DNA from: Jiangella asiatica
Lineage (GTDB): Bacteria; Actinomycetota; Actinomycetes; Jiangellales; Jiangellaceae
DNA: 64,000 bases
NCBI RefSeq assembly: GCF_004349065.1
Contig: NZ_SMKZ01000022.1
Coordinates: forward strand, 1-64,000
Reading direction: 5' to 3'
Positions 17,777 through 26,428 of the stretch are shown here, piece after piece. Under the pieces are notes generated by a model. It saw only the letters and a program-made list of their open reading frames with translations. It ran no database searches and had not been told where the DNA came from. The translations under genes were made by a program, and so were the position numbers. Every line of letters starts with the position of its first letter. The first letter of the stretch is position 1.

Positions 17777-18841
17777 TCAGCCGCGCAGCCAAGCTCGCAT
17801 GCGCTGCTCGCACAGATCGATCTCGGCGACGTCGACTCGCTCGTCGTCGGCGTGGGCCAGCTGCGGGTCGCCGGGCCCGTAGTTGACCGCCGGCACGCCG
17901 AGGGCGTCGAACCGGGCGACGTCGGTCCAGCCGACCTTGGCCTGCGGCTGGCCGCCGACCGTCGTGACGAACGCCGCTGCGACCGGTCGGTCCAGCCCGG
18001 GCCGGGCACCGGGCGCGGAGTCGACCAGCCGCACGTCGTAGCCGTCGAACACCTTGGCGACGTGCTCGAACGCCTCCTGCTCGGTGGCGCTGGGCGCGAA
18101 CCGGTAATTGACCGTGACCACGCAATGGTCCGGGATGATGTTGCCGGCGATGCCGCCGCTGATGGCTACCGCGTTGAGCCCTTCGCGGTAGGCCAGGCCG
18201 TCGACGACGACCGTGGCCGGCTCGTACTCCGCCAGCCGCCGCAGCACCGGAGCGGCGGCGTGGATGGCGTTGCTCCCCATCCACCAGCGGGCGCTGTGCG
18301 CGGCGGTGCCGGTGAGCTCGACCGCGACCCGCAGGGTGCCGTTGCAGCCGCCCTCGACCGCCGCGGCGGTGGGCTCCATCAGCACCGCGAAGTCGGCGCG
18401 CAGGAGCTCGGGGCGGTGCGAGGCGACCCGGCCGAGGCCGTTGCGCTCGGCCTCGACCTCCTCGTTGTCGTAGAAGACGTAGGTGACGTCGCTGGCTGGG
18501 TCGGGGACGTGCGCGGCGAGCCGCAGCGCGACCGCCACCCCGCCCTTCATGTCGACCGTGCCGCGGCCCCACAGGGTGCCGCCGTCGAGCCGGGTGGGCA
18601 GGTTGCCCGCCGGCGGCACGGTGTCGATGTGCCCGGCGACGACGACGCGTGAGTCGCGGCCCAGAGTGGTGCGGGCGACGACGGCGTCACCGTCACGGTC
18701 GACGGTGAGGTGCGGGTACGAGCGCAGCGCGGCCTCGACGGAGTCGGCAAGCGCCTTCTCCTGCCCGCTGGGTGAGGCGAGGTCGCACAGGACGGCGGTC
18801 AGCGCGGGCGCGGGCAGGTCGAGATCGAGGTGTGGTGCCAC
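17777..18841 (-). CDS. dapE: Succinyl-diaminopimelate desuccinylase
   Basis: DapE is a dinuclear zinc M20 hydrolase that releases succinate from N-succinyl-LL-diaminopimelate. Metal and catalytic residues are seen in VVAGHIDTVP (His/Asp near residue 68), the Asp of GRGTVDMKGG, EE of YDNEEVEAERN and the Glu of LMEPTAAAVEGG; the distal His is in QLAHADDERV. The length of 354 residues is normal. The GTG start at 18841 lies ten bases beyond the VOC gene's stop on the same strand, so VOC-dapE-LOG may form one unit. With dapC and dapD it covers the succinylase branch of diaminopimelate synthesis. Confidence 0.93.
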   Translation of the reverse strand: MAPHLDLDLPAPALTAVLCDLASPSGQEKALADSVEAALRSYPHLTVDRDGDAVVARTTLGRDSRVVVAGHIDTVPPAGNLPTRLDGGTLWGRGTVDMKGGVAVALRLAAHVPDPASDVTYVFYDNEEVEAERNGLGRVASHRPELLRADFAVLMEPTAAAVEGGCNGTLRVAVELTGTAAHSARWWMGSNAIHAAAPVLRRLAEYEPATVVVDGLAYREGLNAVAISGGIAGNIIPDHCVVTVNYRFAPSATEQEAFEHVAKVFDGYDVRLVDSAPGARPGLDRPVAAAFVTTVGGQPQAKVGWTDVARFDALGVPAVNYGPGDPQLAHADDERVDVAEIDLCEQRMRAWLRG

Positions 18842-18851
18842 GCCGCAGAGC

Positions 18852-19544
18852 CTACGGTCCGGCGGTGAAGGCGCAGAACTCGTTGCCCTCGGGGTCGGCC
18901 ATCACGTGCCAGGAGACGTCGCCGCCCGGCTCGCGCAGTACCCGGGCCCCTCGGGCCGTGAGCAGCGCGACGTCGGCAACGGTGACGTCCCAGTGCACGC
19001 GGTTCTTGGTGGTCTTGGGCTCGGGCACCGGGACGAAGCAGAGGTAGTCGAACGGCAGCACGCCGCCGCCCTCCAGCGCGGCGAAGTGCCCCTTGGGCTC
19101 CCGCTCGGCGACCAGGCCGAACAGCTGCGCCCACCAGTCGGCCTGGGCGTACGGGTCGGCGCAGTCGACCACCACCTCGTAGAGCCGGCCCGGCAGGGAG
19201 GCGCGCGCGGGGCGGACGAAGGCGCAGAACTCGCCGCCCTCGGGGTCGGCCATGACGTACCAGGAGATCTCCTCGTCCGGCTGTCGCAGCACGGTGGCGC
19301 CGATGGACAGCAGACCGTCGATGTCGCCGACGTCGACGTCGAGGTGCACGCGGTTCTTCGCCGACTTCGGCTCCGGCACCGCGTCGACCCAGACCTGCTC
19401 GGCTTCTGCTTCGCCCACCAGGTGCGTAGGATCGTCAGCGTCTGGCCGGCGGCCGAGAGCCGTCGACCAGAACTCGGCAAGTCGGGACTGGTCGCTCGCG
19501 TCAAGGCAGAGTGCGTGCCAGGTGGCGACGGGTGGCTGGCTCAT
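18852..19544 (-). CDS. Two-domain VOC-superfamily protein
   Basis: This 230-residue protein is two tandem vicinal-oxygen-chelate (glyoxalase/bleomycin-resistance fold) modules of about 110 residues. The halves match each other: PKSAKNRVHLDVDV with PKTTKNRVHWDVTV, and SWYVMADPEGGEFCAF with SWHVMADPEGNEFCAF. The family is a metal-binding scaffold used by dioxygenases, isomerases and resistance proteins; no specific reaction is implied. The ATG at 19544 (MSQPPVATWHALCLDA) fits the usual domain start. The open frame runs further upstream to 19901, but that part overlaps the divergent sigma gene. It is divergent from the ECF sigma factor. Confidence 0.82.
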   Translation of the reverse strand: MSQPPVATWHALCLDASDQSRLAEFWSTALGRRPDADDPTHLVGEAEAEQVWVDAVPEPKSAKNRVHLDVDVGDIDGLLSIGATVLRQPDEEISWYVMADPEGGEFCAFVRPARASLPGRLYEVVVDCADPYAQADWWAQLFGLVAEREPKGHFAALEGGGVLPFDYLCFVPVPEPKTTKNRVHWDVTVADVALLTARGARVLREPGGDVSWHVMADPEGNEFCAFTAGP

Positions 19545-19613
19545 TCCGGCAACGCTAGCCGAGGGCACCGACAAGCCATCCGGACCGCTGCGGCAGGTGG
19601 ACACGAGACGACC

Positions 19614-20339
19614 ATGAGCACCTTGGACGCACCGCCCGATGACCAATTGTGGTCCCGGGCCCGCCGGGGCGACCCGGCCGCGTTCGGTGAGCTGTTCACC
19701 CGTCACTCCACCGTGGTCTACAACTACTGCTTCCGCCTCACCGGAAGCTGGAAGACCGCGGAGGACCTCACGTCCGTGGTGTTCCTCGAGGCATGGCGCC
19801 GGCGCGAGGACGTCACCGTCGAGGCCGGCGCGTTCGTGCCGTGGCTGCTCGGCCTCGCCTCGAAGGTGGCCCGCAACAGCACCCGGGCGGTGCGGCGCCA
19901 CCGACGGCTGCTGGCCAAGCTACCGCCGGCGGTCATCGAGGGCCGGGCCGGCGACGACGACCAGCCGTCCACCGCCCGCGACGGCGCCGGCCCGGACGCG
20001 CCGGACCCGGCCGATCCCGATCACCCCGACGGCGTCGACCACGCCCACGGTGTAGGCGAGGCGCCCGACACCGCCGACTCCGAGCGGCGCATGAAGCAGA
20101 TCCTGCGCGTCTTCCGCCGCCTGCCCAAGCAGGAGCAGGAGGTCCTCGCTCTGTGCGTCTGGGGCGAGCGCACCTACGCCGAGGCCGCTGTCGCCCTGGG
20201 CATTCCTGTCGGCACCGTGCGGTCGCGGCTGGCCCGAGCCCGCGCGCACATGGAGCGGATGACCGAGGCCGCCGCCGCGAAGAGCCGCGGCACCCAGACA
20301 CCACCGGGCACCAGAACCGAAGGGGCGCACCACCGATGA
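19614..20339 (+). CDS. ECF-type RNA polymerase sigma factor
   Basis: This 241-residue sigma-70 family protein has region 2 (about residues 10-95, with YNYCFRLTGSWKTAEDLT) and region 4 (about 165-225, with LGIPVGTVRSRLARARAHM). Between them is an unusually long linker rich in Asp, Pro and His (about 110-160). It would direct RNA polymerase to a private regulon. The ATG at 19614 follows a short leader. Its stop overlaps the next start as ATGA, so the sigma factor and its membrane partner are translationally coupled, the standard layout of a sigma/anti-sigma pair. The linker is variable in the family and may control stability. Confidence 0.88.
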   Translation: MSTLDAPPDDQLWSRARRGDPAAFGELFTRHSTVVYNYCFRLTGSWKTAEDLTSVVFLEAWRRREDVTVEAGAFVPWLLGLASKVARNSTRAVRRHRRLLAKLPPAVIEGRAGDDDQPSTARDGAGPDAPDPADPDHPDGVDHAHGVGEAPDTADSERRMKQILRVFRRLPKQEQEVLALCVWGERTYAEAAVALGIPVGTVRSRLARARAHMERMTEAAAAKSRGTQTPPGTRTEGAHHR

Positions 20340-21472
20340 GTCCGATCAGCTCGAACCTCGCGTTCGACGTACCACCGCGGCGCGAGCTCCCACCGCAGCG
20401 CCGTGAGGCGATCCGGCGGCTGCTGGAGGAGACCGTCGCGCGCGGTGTGGTCCCGCCCCGCCCGCGCCGCACCCGCCAGCTGGTCTGGCCGGCCGCCGGC
20501 ATCGCGGCGGCGTCGGCGGTGGCCGCGGCGGTGCTCGTCGTCGCCGACCCTGGCACTCCCGGCAGCGACGTCGTCCACGCCGCGACCCCGCCGGTGCTCG
20601 CCGCGGAGCTGAGCGTCGGGCAGCCGGCCGGGCCGCAGCTGCGCGAGCTGGCGGCCGCCGCCTCCGGAACGGAGTCCGATGACGTGGAGCCGGGCGGCGC
20701 GGAGCCGGGCGGCGCACCCGCCGACACGACGGTGCGGACGGAGAGCTGGCTGCTGGCCGTCACCGTCGACGGCGGCACGGAGGACGCCGCGGGCCCCGCC
20801 GAGGGCGCCGCACCGGACGTCGGCGAGGCCGCGGGCGTCCCGGCCGAGGGCGCGGCCACCCTCGGCTACGGCGCCGAGACAGGCACCGAGGTCGTCACGT
20901 CCGCCGTCGTGCCCGTCATCAGTGAGCGGACGTTTCGCGAGGACGGCTCGATCCACCTGCGCGAGGAACACGGCCAGCCCCGGTTCCCGAACGAGGAGTG
21001 GGACGAGTCGGACGTCCCTGCCGGTGCTGGCGAGGTGCTCGTCGACCAGACCTTCCCGGTCGGCGAGCTGCCGTCGGCCTATCCGGCGCAGCTGTCGGCC
21101 GACCCGGTCGTGCTGCGTGACCAGCTGTTGACGGTCTGGCCGGAGGCCGACGACCCCGCGGCCGCGCTGTTCCAGGCGGTCCGTGAGGTGTACGGCGAGC
21201 GAGCGCTCGGGCCCGCGGTGCAGGCGGCGACCCTGGCCATGCTCGCCAGCGAGCCCGGCGTGGTGGCGCTGGGCGAGATGACCGACCGCAGCGGCCGGGA
21301 CGCGGTCGCGTTCGGCACCGACAGCGACGACTCCGGGCTCGACCGGCGCCACGTCCTGCTCGTCGATCCCGAGTCCGGCCGCATGCTCGGCTACGAAGAG
21401 GTGCTCACCGGCGACGTCGGTGCCCTCGACGTCGAGGCACCGGCGGTCGCCGCCTACGACACCTTCCACTGA
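20336..21472 (+). CDS. CU044_5270-like membrane protein, putative sigma partner
   Basis: This 378-residue protein has an N-terminal cytoplasmic segment of about 45 residues, one membrane helix (WPAAGIAAASAVAAAVLVVA, about 50-70) and a large extracytoplasmic domain. This is the layout of the actinobacterial CU044_5270 family, typically encoded directly after ECF sigma genes. The short cytoplasmic part lacks an H-x3-C-x2-C zinc motif, so an anti-sigma role is inferred from coupling only. The outer domain contains acidic, Gly/Ala-rich inserts (about 115-175) and a C-terminal beta-rich part. Translation is coupled to the sigma factor by an ATGA overlap. The gene ends 12 bases before a palindromic element. 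Confidence 0.75.
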   Translation: MSPISSNLAFDVPPRRELPPQRREAIRRLLEETVARGVVPPRPRRTRQLVWPAAGIAAASAVAAAVLVVADPGTPGSDVVHAATPPVLAAELSVGQPAGPQLRELAAAASGTESDDVEPGGAEPGGAPADTTVRTESWLLAVTVDGGTEDAAGPAEGAAPDVGEAAGVPAEGAATLGYGAETGTEVVTSAVVPVISERTFREDGSIHLREEHGQPRFPNEEWDESDVPAGAGEVLVDQTFPVGELPSAYPAQLSADPVVLRDQLLTVWPEADDPAAALFQAVREVYGERALGPAVQAATLAMLASEPGVVALGEMTDRSGRDAVAFGTDSDDSGLDRRHVLLVDPESGRMLGYEEVLTGDVGALDVEAPAVAAYDTFH

Positions 21473-21484
21473 CCGATCACCACA

Positions 21485-21535
21485 TGATCATCAACCGGTG
21501 GCGACCTTAAGTACGTCGCCAACCGTTGATGATCA
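21485..21535. repeat. Intergenic palindromic element, type C copy 1
   Basis: Arms of 21 bp (21485-21505 and 21515-21535) match at 19 positions around a 9-base loop. The outer sequence is TGATCATCAACC. The right arm overlaps the end of the LuxR-type gene: the TGA of the terminal TGATCA is that gene's stop codon. Confidence 0.88.
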
Positions 21536-24502
21536 CGGGCGGCCGACCCAGGCTCGATGCGCGACGGCGGCCGCCTCGCCACGGCCGGACACGCCCAGCT
21601 TGGTCAGGATGTTCGACACGTGCACGCTGGCGGTCTTGGCGCTGATGAACAGCTCCTCGCCGATCTGGCGGTTGCTTCGGCCGGCGGCGACGAGCCGCAG
21701 CACCTCGTGTTCGCGTTGGGTCAGCGCCGCGAGCAAGCCGTCGCCGTCGCCGTCCGCCGCGCCGGCGGGTACCAGCCGGGCACGACGGCGAAGGTCGTCG
21801 ATCCAGCCGCGCACGAGTGCGGCGCCGAGCTCGTCGGCGTCGCCGGCGGCCTGGGTCAGCGTCGTCGCGGCGGCGTCGCGCTCTCCCGTCGCGATCTGTG
21901 CCTCACCCAGCCGGTAGCCCGCGTACGGCCGCAGGTAGACCGGGCCGCCCGCGGTCGCGACGGCGTCGAGCACGCGCCGCCAGGCGTCCGGCGCGGGTCC
22001 GTGCAGGCCGGCCAGGTGGGCCTCGACGACGGAGCGCCACAGCGGCACCGGCCCCCAGCCCTCGAGCTCGTCCATCCGGCTGCGCAGCCAGGCGACCTCG
22101 GTGGCCACATCACCGTCAGAACCGGAGCCGGCGGCTGCGTCGACGTCCCCGGAGCTTCCGGCAGGTTGGCCGCCCCACAGACGCGTCTCCAGCGCCCACG
22201 CGGCCGTGGCCAGCAGCGGCTGGTCGTAGCCGGGCTGCGGCCGCGGTGACGCCTCGACGGCGGCCGTGACCTCCGCCCACGCCTGGCCGGGCTCGCCGCG
22301 GACGATGGCGACCTCGGCCCAGGTCTTGGCGAGCGCCAGCACGTACTGCGGACCGGGTTGCCGGCCGGCCTCGCGGGTGCGGATGTCGTCGGCCAGTCGC
22401 GTCGCGGTCTCGACGTCGCCCTGCCACAGCGAGAGCCAGGCCCTCAGCCGCAGCATCTGCCACGCGTGCCGGCCCGGCGGGTCGAGCTCGATGGCGCGGT
22501 CGATCAACTGCCCGGCCGTGCTCCAGTCGCCCAGCGCCAGCAGCGGTTCGGCCGCGTTGCCGGTGAGCATGGAGCCCAGGGTGCGGGCCAGGCCGACCTC
22601 GCGGGTGCGGTCGATGCCGTCGCGGGCTACCTCGGCGGCCTCGGCATACCGGCCGAGCAGGTGCAGCGAGTCGGACAGGTTGATGTGATAGCTCATGAGG
22701 CGCTCGGGGAGGCCGGCGGCGAGGTCGCGGCAGGCTCGCAGGATGGCGATGCCCTCGTCGGTCCGGCCCAGGCTCACCAGACAGGGGCCGAGCACCACCT
22801 CGGCCCGGAACTCCGCCTCGGCCTCGCCGGTGGCCCGGGCCATGGCCGCGGCCTCCTGGGACACCTCGGCGGCCTCGTCGGTGCGGCCCTCCATCATCAG
22901 CCGGGAGCCCAGCTTCTGCAGCAGCCGGGCTCGTTGCGGCGTGGGCGGCTGCGCCGGGACGAGGTCGAGTGCCCGCCGGATGAGCTCGATCCCGCCGGGG
23001 CGGCCGAGGTCGCCGAGCAGGGTGGCCCGGAACGCCAGCAGCCGGGCCAGCCGTGGTGCGTCCACGTCCGGCCGGGAGGACGCCTCTGACCGGGACTCCG
23101 CCTCGGACAGCGCGGCGTCGACGAGCGCCAGCGCGCGGTCGATCTCGCCGGCGTTGGTTGCGGCCGAGCCGGCGCGTGCCAGCAGCTCGACGTGGTCGAT
23201 GCCAGCCTTCACCTCGGGGTCACGTACCTGGTCCCACAGCTCCAGCGCGCGTTCGAGGTTGCGCTGGGTCTCGGCGTACGCGACGGTGGCCCGTGACTCC
23301 GCGGCGGCTGCCAGCGAGGCGACGAACGCCCTCTCCTGTTCGTGCGCGCAAAACCAGTGATGGGCGACCTCGGCCATGACGGCACGGCCGGGCCGGGCGC
23401 TCTCGTCGGCCCACTGCTCCAGCGTCGCGGCGTAGCGCGAGTGCAGCCGGCCGTGCTCACCGGGCAGCAGGTCGCCGTGGACGACCTCACGGACCAGCGC
23501 GTGCCGGAACGCGTAGCCGTCGCCGTCGACCCGCAGCAGGTTCGCAGAGACGCCCTCGCGCAGGCTCGCGTCCAGCGCGTCGGGGTCGAGATCGCTGACG
23601 GCGGCGAGCAGCTCGTGGTCGACGCGGGTGCGGCCGACGGCGAGCAGCCGGATCAGCTGCTGGGCGTCGGGCGACAGCGCCTCGACCCGCACCAGCAGCA
23701 GGTCGCGCAGCGACTCCGGCAGTTCGGCGCCGGCCTCCAGCCCGGCGAGCTGCTCGACGAGGAACGGTACACCTTCGCTGCGTGCGTGGATGCGCCGGAC
23801 GGTGCCGCGGTCCGGTGGCGCCCCGACGAGTGCGGTCAGCTGTTCGCCGACCTCGTTCGCGGTGAGCCGCGGCAGCTCGATGCGGTGCACGGTGCGGACC
23901 CGCTCCAGCTCGGCCAGCATCGTCCGCAGCGGATGCTTCCGCCCCATCTCGTCGCTGCGGTAGGTTCCGACCAGCAGCACCCGGGCGGTGGTGAGGGCGC
24001 GGACGACGAACTGCAGCAGCTGGCGGGTGGACTGGTCGGCCCAGTGGAGGTCCTCGACGACCAGCACCAGCGGTTGGTCGGCCGCGACCTGCTCCAGCAG
24101 GCCGGTGACCGCTTCGAACAGCCGGCCCTGGCTGCCGGGGGCGTCGCCGGCGTCGATGCCGAGTTCGGGCAGGAGGCCGGCCAGCGCGCCCCGTCCGGGC
24201 CCGGCGACCTCGAGCAGTCTCGCCGTGCCGACCTGCCCGGCCAGCTCGCGCAACGCGCCCGCCACCGGCGCGTAGGGGCTGGCCGCGCCGATGTCGACGC
24301 ACTGCCCGACGATGACGCGCGCGCCCCGGCGAACCGCGTCGTCGGCGAACTCCGTGACCAGCCGGGTCTTGCCGACGCCCGCCTCGCCGCCGAGCACCAC
24401 GGTGACCGTGGCGCCGCCGGCGGCGGAGGCGAGCGCGGCCCGCAGCTCGGCGAGCTGGGCCGCCCGGCCGACCATGACCGGGCTGTGGGCTGCCGATGTC
24501 AC
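21533..24502 (-). CDS. Large ATP-binding LuxR-family (LAL/STAND) regulator
   Basis: This 989-residue signal-integrating transcription factor starts with an AAA-16/STAND ATPase: Walker A GGEAGVGKT near residue 40 and Walker B LVLVVEDLHWAD near residue 148. A long helical middle (about 330-900) resembles TPR repeats. At the C-terminus (about 925-985) is a LuxR helix-turn-helix with LTQREHEVLRLVAAGRSN and VHVSNILTKLGV. Such proteins bind ATP, sense inducers through the TPR region and activate catabolic or secondary-metabolite genes. Targets are unknown. The start codon is GTG at 24502. The last codon and stop lie in a palindromic element shared with the convergent gene's tail. Confidence 0.9.
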   Translation of the reverse strand: MTSAAHSPVMVGRAAQLAELRAALASAAGGATVTVVLGGEAGVGKTRLVTEFADDAVRRGARVIVGQCVDIGAASPYAPVAGALRELAGQVGTARLLEVAGPGRGALAGLLPELGIDAGDAPGSQGRLFEAVTGLLEQVAADQPLVLVVEDLHWADQSTRQLLQFVVRALTTARVLLVGTYRSDEMGRKHPLRTMLAELERVRTVHRIELPRLTANEVGEQLTALVGAPPDRGTVRRIHARSEGVPFLVEQLAGLEAGAELPESLRDLLLVRVEALSPDAQQLIRLLAVGRTRVDHELLAAVSDLDPDALDASLREGVSANLLRVDGDGYAFRHALVREVVHGDLLPGEHGRLHSRYAATLEQWADESARPGRAVMAEVAHHWFCAHEQERAFVASLAAAAESRATVAYAETQRNLERALELWDQVRDPEVKAGIDHVELLARAGSAATNAGEIDRALALVDAALSEAESRSEASSRPDVDAPRLARLLAFRATLLGDLGRPGGIELIRRALDLVPAQPPTPQRARLLQKLGSRLMMEGRTDEAAEVSQEAAAMARATGEAEAEFRAEVVLGPCLVSLGRTDEGIAILRACRDLAAGLPERLMSYHINLSDSLHLLGRYAEAAEVARDGIDRTREVGLARTLGSMLTGNAAEPLLALGDWSTAGQLIDRAIELDPPGRHAWQMLRLRAWLSLWQGDVETATRLADDIRTREAGRQPGPQYVLALAKTWAEVAIVRGEPGQAWAEVTAAVEASPRPQPGYDQPLLATAAWALETRLWGGQPAGSSGDVDAAAGSGSDGDVATEVAWLRSRMDELEGWGPVPLWRSVVEAHLAGLHGPAPDAWRRVLDAVATAGGPVYLRPYAGYRLGEAQIATGERDAAATTLTQAAGDADELGAALVRGWIDDLRRRARLVPAGAADGDGDGLLAALTQREHEVLRLVAAGRSNRQIGEELFISAKTASVHVSNILTKLGVSGRGEAAAVAHRAWVGRP

Positions 24503-24573
24503 GGGTCCATCCTGCTACGTCTCGGTCCGTCAGCCCACGTCCGGCGCGCTCCGGTGTCGTCATGAGACGCGGC

Positions 24574-24606
24574 GAGGGCCCGGCGCCTGTCGGCTGCCGG
24601 GCCCTC
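24574..24606 (-). terminator. Strong hairpin terminator after the 66-residue gene
   Basis: GAGGGCCCGGC (24574-24584) and GCCGGGCCCTC (24596-24606) are perfect 11-bp arms around an 11-base loop. It begins 14 bases after the stop of the small minus-strand gene and precedes the LuxR-type gene, so it probably separates the two transcripts. There is no U-run, as is common in actinobacteria. Confidence 0.75.
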
Positions 24607-24619
24607 GGGATGCGTGCTG

Positions 24620-24820
24620 TCACACCGCGTGGCGGCCTCGCTGGCGCCGCACGGAACCCCGCAGGAGCCCGGTGGAGCGCCGGGTGGCGTCCCGCTGGCC
24701 GTCGGCGGCTCGCTTCGTAGCGCGGAGCGCGGTCCGGGCCAGCCGGTCGGCGGCTGCCTCGGCCCGAAGCTGCGTCGCACGCTCGTCGTGGATGATCTGG
24801 GCGAGGTACTCGCTGGACAT
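24620..24820 (-). CDS. Small basic hypothetical protein (66 residues)
   Basis: I do not recognise this gene. It encodes 66 residues, strongly helical and rich in Ala and Arg, beginning MSSEYLAQIIHDERATQL and ending in an Arg-rich tail (GSVRRQRGRHAV), so it is a candidate nucleic-acid- or membrane-surface-binding peptide. Support for its being real: AAAGAGG lies about eight bases before the ATG, a perfect 11-bp hairpin follows the stop, and the region upstream (about 24845-24900) is clearly less G+C-rich than its surroundings, as promoters are. An overlapping plus-strand frame has no such signals. It might be co-regulated with the neighbouring LuxR-type regulator. Confidence 0.6.
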   Translation of the reverse strand: MSSEYLAQIIHDERATQLRAEAAADRLARTALRATKRAADGQRDATRRSTGLLRGSVRRQRGRHAV

Positions 24821-25052
24821 GGCCGGACCTCTTTCGTGGAACCTGCTTCATATGACATAGATGAGTGTGATCCGTAAGGGGTGGTCGCCACATTGGGCGA
24901 GTACCGCATCTTCGCTGCTGAGCGGCACCTTAGAAGCGCTGTGCGGGCTGCTCGGATCCGCATAAGGACCCCCTACGGGCACCTCAGGCCGGCACCGACG
25001 GCCTCAGAACCCGCGCGGTATGGGTGGTGAATGCAGGCCGCCTCGAGCCCGC

Positions 25053-25919
25053 TCAGGCCAGGCCGCGCAGCGGCGCGGCGGGCGGCCGGTCGCCGCGGAT
25101 CGAGGCCACCATGTCCAGCACCTGCCGGGTGGCGGCGACGTCGTGGGCGCGGAACACCCGGGCGCCGTGCCAGGCGGAGACGGCGGTCGCGGCCAGCGTG
25201 CCGGCCAGGCGCTCGCTGACTGGCAGGTCCAGCGTCTCGCCGACGAAGTCCTTGCGCGACAGGCTGACGAGCACCGGCCAGCCGGTTGCCACCAGCTCGT
25301 CCAGACGCCGGGTCAGCTCCAGCGAGTGGTACGTGTTCTTGCCGAAGTCGTGCGTCGGGTCGATGACGATGCTCTGGCTCGGCACGCCCAGGCCGACCGC
25401 CCGCTCGGCCAGCGCGACCGTGGTGGCGAGCACATCGGCGACCACGTCGTCGTAGCTGACACGGTGTGGGAGGGTGCGCGGGCGCATGCCGCCGGTATGG
25501 CTGCAGACGAGACCGGCGCCGTGCTCGGCCGCCACCGCCGCGACCTCGGGGTCCGAGCCGGCCCAGGTGTCGTTGATTAGGTCGGCGCCGGCCCGGCACA
25601 GCGCGTCCGCGGTGCCGGCCCGGTAGGTGTCGACACTGACGACGACGTGCGGGTAGCGCTCCCGGATCGCGCTGACCAGCCCGGCCGTGCGGTCGATCTC
25701 CTCGGCTTGGCTCACCGGTTCGCCGGCGCCGGCCTTGACCCCGCCGACGTCGACGATGTCCGCGCCCTCCGCGACCACCTCCTCGACCCGCCGCCAGGCC
25801 CGCTCGAAGGCGAACGTCGCACCCTGGTCGTAGAAGGAGTCCGGCGTGCGGTTGACGATGGCCATGACGGCGAATCGGCCGGCCTCGAACGTCGACCGGC
25901 CCAAGTGTAGGGACCCCAC
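25053..25919 (-). CDS. folP2: Dihydropteroate synthase-like protein (FolP2 type)
   Basis: The protein has the TIM-barrel of dihydropteroate synthase (288 residues), which normally condenses para-aminobenzoate with dihydropterin pyrophosphate. Recognisable blocks are AIVNRTPDSFYDQGAT (family usual: LNVTPDSFSDGG), DVGGVKAGAGEPV, ADLINDTWAGSD and IDPTHDFGKNTYHSLELTRR. Several of these depart from the canonical enzyme, as in mycobacterial FolP2, which is reported not to act as a dihydropteroate synthase, so folate synthesis should not be assumed. Its place near tagA and DUF3117 also matches FolP2. The GTG start at 25917-25919 lies in the centre of a perfect GACCC/GGGTC repeat. Confidence 0.85.
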   Translation of the reverse strand: MGSLHLGRSTFEAGRFAVMAIVNRTPDSFYDQGATFAFERAWRRVEEVVAEGADIVDVGGVKAGAGEPVSQAEEIDRTAGLVSAIRERYPHVVVSVDTYRAGTADALCRAGADLINDTWAGSDPEVAAVAAEHGAGLVCSHTGGMRPRTLPHRVSYDDVVADVLATTVALAERAVGLGVPSQSIVIDPTHDFGKNTYHSLELTRRLDELVATGWPVLVSLSRKDFVGETLDLPVSERLAGTLAATAVSAWHGARVFRAHDVAATRQVLDMVASIRGDRPPAAPLRGLA

Positions 25920-25992
25920 GGGTCAAGCCTCGCACGCGCCGGCGTACGGGGTGAGGTGGAGGCGCGGCGCGGGCGTGGCACGATCGGGTGTC

Positions 25993-26421
25993 ATGGTCGT
26001 CGTCTTCGTCGTCCTCGCCGCGGTCGTGCTGTTCGCCGCCGTCATGGTGGTGCTCGGGCGAGGCGACCTCCTGGAGCCTGACGTCCCGCTCGGCACCGAG
26101 CGGCTGCTGCCCGATGGTGCGGTCGGCGCCGACGACGTCAACGGCGTGCGGTTCGCGGTGGTCCAGCGCGGCTACCGCATGGACCAGGTCGACAGCGTCC
26201 TCGACCGGCTCGAGGGCGAGCTGGACTGGCGCGACCGGCGCATCGCGGAGCTGGAGTCGCGGCTGCCGGGCCTCCGGCCGGCGGGTGCCGCTCCGCCGCC
26301 GGGGCCGGCCGCCGGGATGCCACTGCCGCGGCGTCGCCCGGTCCCGCCCGGTGCACCTCCTGGTACGTCGCCCGGCGCGTCGTCGGGCGCACCCGGCGCC
26401 ACCGCCGCGCCGGGCGAATGA
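25993..26421 (+). CDS. DivIVA-domain membrane protein
   Basis: This is a 142-residue protein with an N-terminal membrane helix (about 1-22) and then a short DivIVA-like motif: NGVRFAVVQRGYRMDQVDSVLDRLEGEL (shown in parts: VNGVRFAVVQRGYRMDQVD) followed by a brief coiled coil. The last 45 residues are a Pro/Ala/Gly tail. DivIVA/Wag31 motifs place proteins at curved membrane and the growing pole in actinobacteria; an accessory role in polar growth is an inference. The ATG at 25993 is the only start that keeps the helix. The following gene begins eight bases after the stop. A homologue lies between folP2 and tagA in mycobacteria, matching this order. Confidence 0.78.
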   Translation: MVVVFVVLAAVVLFAAVMVVLGRGDLLEPDVPLGTERLLPDGAVGADDVNGVRFAVVQRGYRMDQVDSVLDRLEGELDWRDRRIAELESRLPGLRPAGAAPPPGPAAGMPLPRRRPVPPGAPPGTSPGASSGAPGATAAPGE

Positions 26422-26428
26422 GCGGCGG

